Shown here one piece after another: positions 17,114 through 25,964 of a stretch of DNA of 64,000 nt. This DNA is from Fibrobacteria bacterium. Its GTDB lineage: Bacteria; Fibrobacterota; Fibrobacteria; UBA11236. The translations under genes and the position numbers were made by a program. The first letter of the stretch is position 1, and each line of letters opens with the position of its first letter. The DNA is taken from NCBI GenBank assembly GCA_017881725.1, contig JADGQO010000026.1:1-64000 (forward strand). Direction: 5' to 3'. The notes under the pieces were generated by a model that was given only the letters and a program-made list of their open reading frames with translations, was not told where the DNA came from and ran no database searches.

Positions 17114-19390
17114 TTGCGCAAATCAGGGCATTTACGAAATTGGAAATTTCTTTTGGCGGCGTATTGTCTACTGTCGCCTAACTGGGTTCATGGCGCCGGC
17201 GTGGATTTGGACAGCCTTTCCCTGAAGCGCTTGATGGATTTGGACGTCACTTCGGTTTCCAAGCGCGCCCAAAAAGTACGGGATGTCGCGACTTCGATTT
17301 ACGTCATCACGCAGGACGATATTCGCCGATCCGGGGCCACGCGTATTCAAGATGCACTGAAGCTGGCTCCCGGGGTTTGGGTGGATGAGGCCAGTTACAC
17401 CATCACCGGTGAAGGCATCCGCAATTCCGCATTCGCCTTTTCCAGTTCCCTCCTTTGGATACTCGATGGCGTGCCGATGACGGATCCCATTATCGGAGGC
17501 GTGTTCTTCAACGCGCTTGACCTTCCCCTGGAAGACATCGATCGCATCGAAATCATCAAGGGGCCGGGAGGCAGCATTTACGGAGCGAATGCGGCCACGG
17601 GCATCGTGAGCATCTTCACGAAAAGCGGAGAGGCGTCCGAAGGATTGAAAGCGTCCTTGTCGGGCGGAACCCAAAATTACCTGGCTCCGTATTTTCGATA
17701 TGGCTTCGAGGCGCGGCCGGATTTTTTCGTGACCGTTTGGGCCCGTTTGAAAACCCATGACGGTTACCGTCGCAACCCGCTCTTCGCCGGAGACAGCCTG
17801 TGGGCGCCCATCAACGGCAGCGGGGACGTGAGGACTGCCAACCAATTCCGCGGGGTCGACGATTACCAGCGCGCGCAATCCGGCGGCTTGAAATGGGACT
17901 ACCAGCCGGGTGAGAAATGGAAATGGTCCGGACAAATCCGGGATATGCATGTGAATGACGGACAATACTCCATCCAATTGACGCCCTATCCCGACTCCGC
18001 CCCGGCCACGCCGGGTGTTGTCAAAGCGCCGGACAGCGTCTATGCCAACCGCGAGGCCATGGATCAATTGGTGATACAAACCCGATTCGACGGCAGCCTC
18101 GGCACGGACAACAATTATTTCTTATCCACGTACCATTGGCGTTACCGGTATGACGTGGCTTTGGCCAGCGGATTCCTGGCGGGATTCGACATCACGGAAG
18201 TGGAAGCGCAGGACAATTTGAAATACGGCCGCCACAACGTCAGCGCCGGAGCGAATTTCCGCAGGGTCCAATACGAATTCCGCGATTTGCGGGCGACGGG
18301 ATCCATCATCGTCCAAGAGCCCGACTATTTGGCTTTTTTGGCCGGCGCCTTCCTGCAGGACGAAATGGAATTCGGCCCGCGTTGGCGTTTAACCGCCGGG
18401 GCCAAGGCGGAAACGTGGACGCCGCTGGGTTGGGTCCCGGAAATTTCCCCAAGTCTGAGGCTGGCCTTCAAGCCGAATAACGATCAAACGTGGTGGGCGG
18501 CGGCATCGCGCGGAGTCACGACCCCGGCCAACTCCCAGCGGGACATGGAGGTGCGCGTCTCGCAACTCCCGCCCACGTGGCAAAAGTGGGTATGGGGCGC
18601 GCAACCTCCGCCCGGCGCGGGAAAATGGGTGGCCCTGGTTTCCGGAGATGAGGTTCCCGTTAACTATTACACCCTGGAATGCGGCCAACGGGGATCTTGG
18701 AAGCAGCGCGTCCAATGGGACGTCAGCGGATTTTATAGCTGGGTACGCGGGCAAATCGGCCTGACTCCCGTGGATCCGACGTTTCAAACCGTTATCGCTT
18801 CCAAGGGCAACCCATCCGACTCGCTGGTTCCCTTATACAATGCCAATCTCGACGACGAGGAAACCTTCGGCGGGGAAGCTTGGCTTCGCCTATTGCCGAT
18901 GGAGGCTCTGCGGATGGAGTTCTCCTATTCTCTTTTTTGGGTTTACAATTTCGTCGGATACCCTATTCCCAATGACCCGGGCGGCCGCACGTTTCCGAGG
19001 CCCGATGAATTTAATCGTCAGACCCCCAATCATGTCCTGCGCGCCCGCGCGAATTGCGTTCTGCCTTTCGAAACCGGCTTGAACGTCAACGGCATCGTAT
19101 CGTCCCCCTTCTCGCGCGGCGAGGCCTTTAATTACGCCCTGCAACGTCCCGTCTCCCAAACCGGACGCTTTTTTGCGAATCAGGCGGTTATAGCCGATGC
19201 CCCAAGGTGGCAGTTCCAAATGGATGTTTCCTTGGAAAAAAAATTCCTCGCCGATCGCCTTACCGTGACCGCGTGGGGGCGCAATCTTTTGGCGGATCCG
19301 TTCGTGGAGGTCTTTAACCAATACGGTTGGATCAGTTATCCCCACCAAATCTATCGCACTTTTGGCATTAACCTGTCGTACCAACCTTGA
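17114..19390 (+). CDS. TonB-dependent outer membrane receptor
   Basis: A 758-residue protein with a signal peptide, an N-terminal segment TSVSKRAQKVRDVATSIYVITQDDI that suits a TonB box and plug start, and a plug domain (IRRSGATRIQDALKLAPGV, WILDGVPM, DIDRIEIIKGPGGSIYGANAATGIVSIFTK). The rest is a 22-strand-type barrel ending in the aromatic-rich GINLSYQP. Such receptors import siderophores, vitamins or sugars using TonB energy, and some also pass a signal inward. The start is TTG at 17114; no better start precedes the signal peptide. The next genes on both strands are signalling genes plus two periplasmic binding proteins, so a sensing role is possible. Substrate unknown. Confidence 0.88.
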   Translation: MRKSGHLRNWKFLLAAYCLLSPNWVHGAGVDLDSLSLKRLMDLDVTSVSKRAQKVRDVATSIYVITQDDIRRSGATRIQDALKLAPGVWVDEASYTITGEGIRNSAFAFSSSLLWILDGVPMTDPIIGGVFFNALDLPLEDIDRIEIIKGPGGSIYGANAATGIVSIFTKSGEASEGLKASLSGGTQNYLAPYFRYGFEARPDFFVTVWARLKTHDGYRRNPLFAGDSLWAPINGSGDVRTANQFRGVDDYQRAQSGGLKWDYQPGEKWKWSGQIRDMHVNDGQYSIQLTPYPDSAPATPGVVKAPDSVYANREAMDQLVIQTRFDGSLGTDNNYFLSTYHWRYRYDVALASGFLAGFDITEVEAQDNLKYGRHNVSAGANFRRVQYEFRDLRATGSIIVQEPDYLAFLAGAFLQDEMEFGPRWRLTAGAKAETWTPLGWVPEISPSLRLAFKPNNDQTWWAAASRGVTTPANSQRDMEVRVSQLPPTWQKWVWGAQPPPGAGKWVALVSGDEVPVNYYTLECGQRGSWKQRVQWDVSGFYSWVRGQIGLTPVDPTFQTVIASKGNPSDSLVPLYNANLDDEETFGGEAWLRLLPMEALRMEFSYSLFWVYNFVGYPIPNDPGGRTFPRPDEFNRQTPNHVLRARANCVLPFETGLNVNGIVSSPFSRGEAFNYALQRPVSQTGRFFANQAVIADAPRWQFQMDVSLEKKFLADRLTVTAWGRNLLADPFVEVFNQYGWISYPHQIYRTFGINLSYQP

Positions 19391-19437
19391 AAGGCTTAAA
19401 TTCACAATGCCCACGCCGACCGCGAGCAAAGATTTCC

Positions 19438-19467
19438 TTGCACTTTTCAAACCTCACCCATTACAAT
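19438..19467 (+). promoter_or_regulatory. Candidate promoter of the cheX-like gene
   Basis: TTGCAC at 19438-19443, an 18-base spacer and TACAAT at 19462-19467, 48 bases before the start of the CheX-like gene. Confidence 0.4.
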
Positions 19468-19514
19468 GGAAAGGGTTTAGAAATCCCGCTTGATCTCCTT
19501 TTGATGGGAAAGCC

Positions 19515-20051
19515 ATGAGTCCGAACGACCCGATTGTAGACGCGCTCTACGAAATGGTGCGATCCTTCGAGGGCTGCGTCACCTGGGCCATTCGCGCCAT
19601 ATTGGAAACCGAAACCAAACCCGCCTTGCCTTTCCGCGTGACAGCCTCCTTTCCGGAACCGCAATCGCTTTTTTGCATCCTCCCTGCCGGCAGCGCGAAC
19701 TTCCATTCCCAGATTATTATCGGCGTCGAGGAAGCCGACTTGCCGGCGATTTTTCCGAGCGAAGTGGACCCCAAAATCCGCAGGGACGCCGTGGGCGAAA
19801 TGGCGAACGTAATATCCGGCTTATTCGTGGCCGACGATATTTTCATTTCCCGTTTCGGCTATTTGAAACCGTCCTCGCCGTTTTTCAGCGACGGCCCGTT
19901 CACGGCGCGCAAGGACTGGAGCATTGAAGGCAACGTCGAGGCCAACGGCAAACTGATTCACTTGCATTTCAGCATTCGCCCCATCGAGGATATCCGTGAA
20001 ACATCGAACCTGCGGGGAAAAAATCCGGAAAAATCCGGGACGAAGCCATGA
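19515..20051 (+). CDS. CheX-like phosphatase domain protein
   Basis: A 178-residue soluble protein. Around residues 91-102 it carries DAVGEMANVISG, with Glu95 and Asn98 matching the E-x2-N motif of CheC/CheX/FliY phosphatases, and prolines about 20-24 residues later. Members remove phosphate from CheY-like receivers. The gene overlaps the next, a single-domain response regulator, by 4 bases (ATGA), which strongly suggests that regulator is its substrate. No export signal. The family call rests on the motif and the context. Confidence 0.65.
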   Translation: MSPNDPIVDALYEMVRSFEGCVTWAIRAILETETKPALPFRVTASFPEPQSLFCILPAGSANFHSQIIIGVEEADLPAIFPSEVDPKIRRDAVGEMANVISGLFVADDIFISRFGYLKPSSPFFSDGPFTARKDWSIEGNVEANGKLIHLHFSIRPIEDIRETSNLRGKNPEKSGTKP

Positions 20052-20431
20052 TTAAACGCATTGTGATCATCGACGACTCGTTGTTCCTCATCAAACAGTT
20101 GACGGCATTCTTCGAAGCCGTGATGGGATATCAGGTCGTGGCCGCCGGCGCGGACGGCACCCAGGCGCTGGAACTTTACCGGAAGCATAAACCGGATCTC
20201 ATGACCCTGGATATCACCATGCCGAACAAGGACGGGGTGGAAGCCCTAGCCGAAATCCTCGCCGCCGATCCAAATGCGCGGGTGATGATTATTTCCGCCG
20301 TGCGCGGCCCGGAAATGACGCGCTGCCTGGCCTTGGGCGCGCGGGGCTACATGGCAAAGCCCCTTCTGTTCAGCGACGATCAATTCGTGCGTGAATTCCG
20401 GGAGTCTCTGGAAGATATTTTCGGCCCCTGA
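20048..20431 (+). CDS. Single-domain response regulator (CheY-like)
   Basis: A 127-residue receiver with no output domain. Acidic pocket at Asp9/Asp10, phospho-acceptor Asp55 in LMTLDITMP, Ser83 in the Thr/Ser position and Lys104 in YMAKP. It overlaps the CheX-like gene by 4 bases and ends 2 bases from the 3' end of the convergent CheA-like kinase gene. It probably takes phosphate from that kinase and loses it through the CheX-like partner. Output target unknown. Confidence 0.9.
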   Translation: MIKRIVIIDDSLFLIKQLTAFFEAVMGYQVVAAGADGTQALELYRKHKPDLMTLDITMPNKDGVEALAEILAADPNARVMIISAVRGPEMTRCLALGARGYMAKPLLFSDDQFVREFRESLEDIFGP

Positions 20432-20433
20432 AT

Positions 20434-22797
20434 TCAGTCGTGAAGGCCGGACGGCAACCTGAGCGTAATCCGGGCGCCTTGGCCCGGCAACGAATCCACA
20501 TCGACTGTTCCGCCCCGCTCCTCGGCCCACTTCACCACGGCATGCATCCCCACGCCCCGTCCGGAAATCTCCGTGGCCGAATCCCGGGTCGAAAAACCGG
20601 GGAGGAAAATCAACTTTTGCCGATCGGATTCGCCCAATCGGGACAAGGTCTCGACGGAAACCAATCCCTTTGCCAACGCCTGGGAAGCCACGTGGTCGGG
20701 ATCGATGCCTGCGCCATCATCGCTTACAGTCACGTCTAAGTTACCCTGCCGTTCCTCGATGCGGATCGTAATTTTTCCGCAAGGGCTTTTGCCCAACGCC
20801 GACCGCTCCGCATCCGTTTCGATGCCATGATCGGCCGCGTTGCGGATCATATGCACCAAGGGTTCGTCCAAGGCGGCGAACATTCGCGGAGAAATTTCCA
20901 ATCCCTCCGGTTCCACTTTCAGCTCCAAGCGCTTGCCCAGGGATTCTCCCAGGCGCCCCACCATGCGGCGGTATTTTTCCGCCCATCTCCCCAAAGGGAT
21001 GGAATCGAGGTCGCGACAGGCGCGTAGCAGCCTGCGAAGCCCGTCATCCCCGCCCGTTCCAGAGCCTAAAACCGATGCGGAGGTTTTGGGTTCCAAGGCC
21101 CGCGCTAGCGCGCGCAACTCCGCAAGCCGGTGGTCCGCGATGGAAACCGCGTCGGGACCTCCCCGCGCCATTTCCCCGCGCAAACCCAGGAGGCGAGACT
21201 GTTCCGAACGCATATCCATCAGGAAGGCCTGGAATCCGGACCAGGGATTCGTGTCCATACTCCCGCCGGGCCGCGCGACCAGCCACTCTTCCGCCATCCT
21301 CATGACGCGCGCAAGCGCCTCGAACCCATAAGTCGCGGAGGTCCCTTTCAAGGTGTGCAGATCGCGGGACAACGACTGGACGAGGCTACGATAAGCGCCG
21401 ACCTCCGCCGTCGATAAGCTATCCGCCGCCACGCTCATACGTTGAATCCGCTCCTCCAAATCGTCCAGGAATTCGGGAATGGATTCACCATACCGTACCA
21501 TGCCCAGAATGGCTTTCACCTCGTCTTCATGACGCTGTTTCTGATCGCGGATTGCCTGCTCCACGCGCCTGGACTCGGTGACGTCCTGCACCAGGATCAT
21601 CAGTTTCTCCAACCTTTCGTCGTGATTCAACATTTTCTGGTAACCCACGATAACCGTGCGTTCGCGGCCGTCGGCGCCGTCCAAGCGCAATTCGCGCACC
21701 GGACATACCCGCAAAATCTTTTCCCAACGGAGCGACCGGTGTTTGGACTTCACCATTGCGAACCAGTCCATCCACTCGGACAGGGCCGCCGCATCCAAAT
21801 GCAGCAGCTCCGCAAGCGACTTTTTGGAGACGTCTGCGACGCCCAGAACGGCATTGGTGGACAGGGCGTAATCCGGATTCACTTTTCCATCCAAACCGAT
21901 GGTGAACAATCCCTGCTCGATATGATCGAGAATATCCTTGATTTCCCGAATCTTGTCCTGGACCATCTCCTCCAGGCGCTCCGTGTAATCCTTTACCGTC
22001 CGGCGCATGGAATCGAAATCCGCCGCCAGGAGCGCGATTTCATCTTCTCCGGTAACCTCCAGGGGACGGGCGTAGTCGCCGCGCGCGATGGCGTTGGCCG
22101 CTGTCTGCAAAGCTTCGATGGGGCGCGTGATGCGCTTGGCCTGCCGCCTGGCAGCCAAGTAAGCCAGCCCAATGGCGAGGGTGCCCAACATAACCAATGC
22201 GCCCAACATTTTAACGAGGGATTGCCGGGCCTCCGCTGCCGCCGCCGCGATGGCGTTTTCCATGAGCGCCGTGGTAAGTCCGTAGCGTACCGAGCCCATA
22301 CGACGGCCATCCACCATGACCGGCGCCGCGAATTCATAAACGTCAACGCCGGCGGTATGCGACCACCGGTGAGTCGCGCCGGGTACCGAAGAGGCCCAAA
22401 TGCTTAGGGAATCCTCCAAGAAGTAGGCGGACTTGACCAAGCCGTCCGGGTGCAGCGAATCGGCGAAAGCCCACGGCCTCCTTCTTTCGTCCATGTAGAT
22501 TCCGTAAACAATGTCACGGTCCGAGGAGACGGTATTGGCAATAATCGACGCGACTCCAGAGAAGGAATTGTCGCCGACCATGCCCGACAACGCGAGCGCA
22601 TTATTCGCGGCCAGCATCTGGCCTTTGGCTAGGAGTGTATTGCGGATGGATGAGACCGCCGCCGCCTTTTGACGTTGGGATAAGGACACATTGAGCAATA
22701 TGACGATGGCCAGGAACCCGATCAAGGTGGAGGCCAGCACCGTGACGGAGCTGACCAGCAACTTCCGCTCGATGCCTTGGCCGGGACGGGCGCTCAT
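20434..22797 (-). CDS. Membrane-bound CheA-like hybrid sensor kinase (HAMP-PAS-HPt-HATPase)
   Basis: A 787-residue kinase with two membrane helices (about 13-37 and 198-216) flanking a periplasmic sensor region, then HAMP (217-270), coiled coil, PAS (about 290-405), and an HPt domain with HTLKGTSATYG (phospho-acceptor His481). A CheA-type ATPase follows: N box HMIRNAADHGIE at 649-660, DDGAGID at 693-699 and GRGVGM at 746-751. There is no HisKA dimerisation domain and no CheW-like domain at the C-terminus. It is the third gene of a leftward operon after two periplasmic binding-protein genes, sharing 4 bases with the middle one, so those proteins may present ligand to its periplasmic domain. 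Confidence 0.88.
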   Translation of the reverse strand: MSARPGQGIERKLLVSSVTVLASTLIGFLAIVILLNVSLSQRQKAAAVSSIRNTLLAKGQMLAANNALALSGMVGDNSFSGVASIIANTVSSDRDIVYGIYMDERRRPWAFADSLHPDGLVKSAYFLEDSLSIWASSVPGATHRWSHTAGVDVYEFAAPVMVDGRRMGSVRYGLTTALMENAIAAAAAEARQSLVKMLGALVMLGTLAIGLAYLAARRQAKRITRPIEALQTAANAIARGDYARPLEVTGEDEIALLAADFDSMRRTVKDYTERLEEMVQDKIREIKDILDHIEQGLFTIGLDGKVNPDYALSTNAVLGVADVSKKSLAELLHLDAAALSEWMDWFAMVKSKHRSLRWEKILRVCPVRELRLDGADGRERTVIVGYQKMLNHDERLEKLMILVQDVTESRRVEQAIRDQKQRHEDEVKAILGMVRYGESIPEFLDDLEERIQRMSVAADSLSTAEVGAYRSLVQSLSRDLHTLKGTSATYGFEALARVMRMAEEWLVARPGGSMDTNPWSGFQAFLMDMRSEQSRLLGLRGEMARGGPDAVSIADHRLAELRALARALEPKTSASVLGSGTGGDDGLRRLLRACRDLDSIPLGRWAEKYRRMVGRLGESLGKRLELKVEPEGLEISPRMFAALDEPLVHMIRNAADHGIETDAERSALGKSPCGKITIRIEERQGNLDVTVSDDGAGIDPDHVASQALAKGLVSVETLSRLGESDRQKLIFLPGFSTRDSATEISGRGVGMHAVVKWAEERGGTVDVDSLPGQGARITLRLPSGLHD

Positions 22798-23783
22798 CGC
22801 AACACCTTGTCGATTTCCACCAGGGCCTCATCCCGGATGGAGGCGACCTTACGCGCCTGCGGCAAGTTCAGGATTTTATACACCGCCAACGGCTGCTCCA
22901 ACCGGGTCGAATCGGGCGCTTCCCAATCCGCCGCTTTGAGGCGCAGGATAATTCCGGCGGTCTGGACTCCCAGCGCATAATGGTCGGGCAGCAAGGCGAA
23001 AGTTCCAAAACTCACGGCGGACGTCACCAGATTTTCCACTCCGACCACCACGGGTTTACGGAAATGCTCCAAGGCGGGCAGCCATCCGCCCGCGATGATT
23101 TCCGGAGTGAGGAGAAAATTGTCGTTGAGAATCCACAGCGCGTCGACGTCCTGATCCAGGCGCAAGCGGCGCAATCCCCGGCGCACGGCCAGGGAAGGAT
23201 CTTGCCCGGCCTCGGGAATTTCAAAGGCCAGCAACTGGATGTTTTCTGACTGGCACCATTTGGCGTTCTCCTTAACGAAGTCGCGCATGGACGGCCGCGC
23301 CAGCACGCCGACCTTCCGCACCGGTGAGGACAAGATGGATCGCAAATTCATGACCGTAGTGACCGCCGGAACCTCGTAGAAAATCCCCGTCATGCGGGCC
23401 ATGCCGGCGATGGCCCTATCCACACGGACGGCCATGAGAGCCACGCCCGGCGGGGGCGGCAGGGAATCGCGCCAAAGCTTCTGGACCTGGGCATAAAGTT
23501 GAATGGCCTGATTGTCCATGAGCACGACGGCCTTGCAATGGGCGAGGTGGATCTCATTCGCGACCGCGGCGGCATCGTCTCCGGCCGCCAGCAGGCGCGC
23601 GTGTGTTTCGAATTCCAGCCCCAGTTCATGGACCAACCCATTCGCCGCTTCGTCGAAGTGGATGCCGGACGGACGCAGGATCAGGATGGAATCGGAACCA
23701 TTGGCGATGGCCGCCAAGCACACGGCCATGATTAAAGTTCGGCATGTCCAGGGACCGTGCCGTTGTCGGGAATTCATTTCCAT
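22794..23783 (-). CDS. Periplasmic ABC-type substrate-binding protein (PF04392-like)
   Basis: A 329-residue exported protein with a signal peptide near residues 13-29. The layout is like the ABC substrate-binding family found with orphan sensor kinases: an N-terminal lobe with ILILRPSG and KAVVLMDNQAIQLY, then VRKVGVLARPS and DALWILNDNFLLTPE, and PVVVGVENLVTSAVSFGTFAL. No permease or ATPase gene is near, so a role as a sensor subunit for the kinase downstream is more likely than transport. ATG at 23777 would give the usual 4-base overlap with the upstream gene and is an equal choice of start. Ligand unknown. Confidence 0.65.
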   Translation of the reverse strand: MEMNSRQRHGPWTCRTLIMAVCLAAIANGSDSILILRPSGIHFDEAANGLVHELGLEFETHARLLAAGDDAAAVANEIHLAHCKAVVLMDNQAIQLYAQVQKLWRDSLPPPPGVALMAVRVDRAIAGMARMTGIFYEVPAVTTVMNLRSILSSPVRKVGVLARPSMRDFVKENAKWCQSENIQLLAFEIPEAGQDPSLAVRRGLRRLRLDQDVDALWILNDNFLLTPEIIAGGWLPALEHFRKPVVVGVENLVTSAVSFGTFALLPDHYALGVQTAGIILRLKAADWEAPDSTRLEQPLAVYKILNLPQARKVASIRDEALVEIDKVLR

Positions 23784-24487
23784 CCGTCCACCCCCAGCAT
23801 CCGTAGGCTACCGGCGTCCAAATGCCGCCATTGCATCAGCATTTCCTTGGCATCGAAGCCTTCGCGCACGGCCAGGGCCGTCAGCGTCACTTGGCCCTTT
23901 TCCAATCGGGAAGCCGTCAATTTTTCCTGGGACTTCCTTTGCAGTTCCGCCATGTTGGATTCGGAAACCAATACCGCGTCCACGGAATGGAAAATGAGCA
24001 GCGGAAGCAAATCCTCGACCTTGGTCACGCGGTTTAACCGGGGCGTTCCGCCCACCAACCCATTAATGAAAGCCCCCATCTCCGCCCGCTCCAAAATGCC
24101 GACAACGCCGATTTCCAATTTCGAGACGCGACCCATATCAACGGGCTTCTCCAAGGACAGGAGCACGAAGTTTTCCGTCGTTGATCCATTCCGAACGCCT
24201 TGCAGGCGAGAAGCGTAACCTCGGAATGGGCCGAGCACCATGCCGGGAGCGACGAGTATTTCCGGCTTTTCCTGCGCGACCTGGGCTTCTAAATCCGCCA
24301 GCCGCGCGAAAACGGTGATTTCCAATCCGGGACAATTACGGGCCAGCGACTCTTGAATCGCCAAAGGCCGGGCCAGCGAGGGGTAATACACATAGACTTT
24401 GCCGCCACCGGGGGACGGCTTTCCCGCCATAGCCACGATCAAAACCAGGGACAAAATCGCGCGCGCCTTAAGCCGGACTTTCACCAT
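23774..24487 (-). CDS. Exported binding-protein-like protein (unassigned)
   Basis: About 237 residues with a cleavable signal (KVRLKARAILSLVLIVAMAG). The mature part has alternating strands and helices, including KVYVYYPSLARPLAIQESL and VDAVLVSESNMAEL, that suggest a periplasmic type II binding fold such as PhnD-like proteins. This is a fold-level impression only. Several start codons are possible (24538, 24511, 24487); GGGAGG precedes both of the last two, closely. It opens a three-gene leftward operon with the second binding protein and the kinase, overlapping the next gene by 4-10 bases. Confidence 0.5.
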   Translation of the reverse strand: MVKVRLKARAILSLVLIVAMAGKPSPGGGKVYVYYPSLARPLAIQESLARNCPGLEITVFARLADLEAQVAQEKPEILVAPGMVLGPFRGYASRLQGVRNGSTTENFVLLSLEKPVDMGRVSKLEIGVVGILERAEMGAFINGLVGGTPRLNRVTKVEDLLPLLIFHSVDAVLVSESNMAELQRKSQEKLTASRLEKGQVTLTALAVREGFDAKEMLMQWRHLDAGSLRMLGVDGWK

Positions 24488-24631
24488 AACCTCCCGAAGA
24501 ATCCATCCCATGGACCTCCCGCGCCAGCCCCATTCCATCCCGGCGTCTCATGTCTCGGACCGATTATAGCACGCGCCGACGCCGCCGGGCATGGATTGGG
24601 TCGACAATTACGGGATATGCCCCGGAAACCT

Positions 24632-24640
24632 TGGTATAAT
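24632..24640 (+). promoter_or_regulatory. Extended -10 promoter of dxr
   Basis: TGGTATAAT (TGn followed by a perfect TATAAT) at 24632-24640, about 32 bases before the dxr start. No matching -35, as is common for extended -10 promoters. Confidence 0.5.
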
Positions 24641-24671
24641 CGCAATCAGGGATTTTTTATATTGACCTCGG

Positions 24672-25934
24672 ATGAATAAGAAACGCATCGCCTTGCTCGG
24701 CGCCACCGGTTCGATTGGAATGGCCGCCCTAAAGGTGATCCGCCAGCATCCCGATCGGTTCCAGTTGGTGAGCGTCGCCGCCGGCAGACAATGGGACAAG
24801 CTCCTCCCCGTCATCCAGGAATTCAATCTCGGTAAAGCCTGCCTGTGGGAAGAGGCTGCGGCCGCTGAATTGCGCCGACACACTGCGGCGAAAGTTTTTT
24901 CCGGCATGGACGGCCTGTTGGAATTATGCGCCGACGCGGATGTGGATTTCGTCTTGAACGGTTTGGTGGGGGCCATCGGCTGCCGTCCAACCCTGGAGGC
25001 GATTCGCCACGGGAAGCATGTCGGACTCGCGAACAAGGAAACCATGGTCATGGCCGGAGCCATCATCAATGAGGCTTTGAGTCGTCATCCGGAAAGCCGC
25101 ATGATTCCGATCGATTCGGAGCATTCCGCGATTTTCCAATGCTTGGCCGGGCGACCTGTTTCCGAAGTGGAACATATCGAATTGACCGCGTCCGGCGGCC
25201 CGTTCCGTGAGCGCCCGCAAGCGACCTTCGCGACCATCACAAAATCGGACGCCCTGAAACATCCCACTTGGAAGATGGGCGCCAAAATCACCATCGACTC
25301 CGCGACCCTGATGAACAAAGGGCTGGAAGTCATCGAAGCGCATTATCTCTTCGGCATGGATTTCAATCGCATCAAGGTGACCATCCACCCCACTTCCATC
25401 ATCCACAGTTTCGTGCAATTCCGCGACGGCTCACTTATGGCCCAACTCGGTTGCCCCGATATGCAATTGCCCATCCAATACGCGATGACCTACCCCGAAC
25501 GCTGGTCCCTGGACGTCGAACGCTTGGACTTGGCCAAGGTGGCCAAATTGGAATTCTTCCCTCCGGATTTCGAAAAATTTCCCTGCCTGGGTTTAGCCTA
25601 CCGGGCCGGATCTTTGGGCGGTACGGCCCCGGCCGTTCTCAACGCCGCCAACGAAGCCGTAGTCGCCAGGTTTTTGGAAGAGTCCATCGCCTTCACGGAC
25701 ATACCCATCATTTTAAGCCAGGTTTTGGAACAAGCGGCCCTATCGGGACAATCAGCCCAAACGGCCAGGACCGATACCCATGCTGTGCATGGCCTTGCAA
25801 GCAAGGCTTCGCAACCAACCTTGGACGATGTGCTGAAGGCCGACGCCTGGGCGCGCGCCGAAGCGGAAAAAATCATGTCGCGGGGAATCGGAAAAACCGC
25901 CGTCTCCCCTGCGGCCAAAGTCGGAAATCGATAG
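24672..25934 (+). CDS. dxr: 1-deoxy-D-xylulose 5-phosphate reductoisomerase
   Basis: A 420-residue enzyme that converts DXP to MEP using NADPH, the committed step of the MEP isoprenoid pathway. Visible parts are the nucleotide-binding LLGATGSIGMAALKVI, the GLVGAIGCRPTLEAI and LANKETMVMAG segments, metal-binding PIDSEHSAIFQCL, the substrate loop TASGGPFRE and KMGAKITIDSATLMNKGLEVIEA. About 30 residues longer than typical, with the extra length near the C-terminus. It supplies precursors for uppS and possibly the GGGPS-like enzyme. rseP follows in the same direction after 30 bases. Confidence 0.95.
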   Translation: MNKKRIALLGATGSIGMAALKVIRQHPDRFQLVSVAAGRQWDKLLPVIQEFNLGKACLWEEAAAAELRRHTAAKVFSGMDGLLELCADADVDFVLNGLVGAIGCRPTLEAIRHGKHVGLANKETMVMAGAIINEALSRHPESRMIPIDSEHSAIFQCLAGRPVSEVEHIELTASGGPFRERPQATFATITKSDALKHPTWKMGAKITIDSATLMNKGLEVIEAHYLFGMDFNRIKVTIHPTSIIHSFVQFRDGSLMAQLGCPDMQLPIQYAMTYPERWSLDVERLDLAKVAKLEFFPPDFEKFPCLGLAYRAGSLGGTAPAVLNAANEAVVARFLEESIAFTDIPIILSQVLEQAALSGQSAQTARTDTHAVHGLASKASQPTLDDVLKADAWARAEAEKIMSRGIGKTAVSPAAKVGNR

Positions 25935-25964
25935 GGCTGCGGCCCGTTCGGAAAAGGATCGCCA

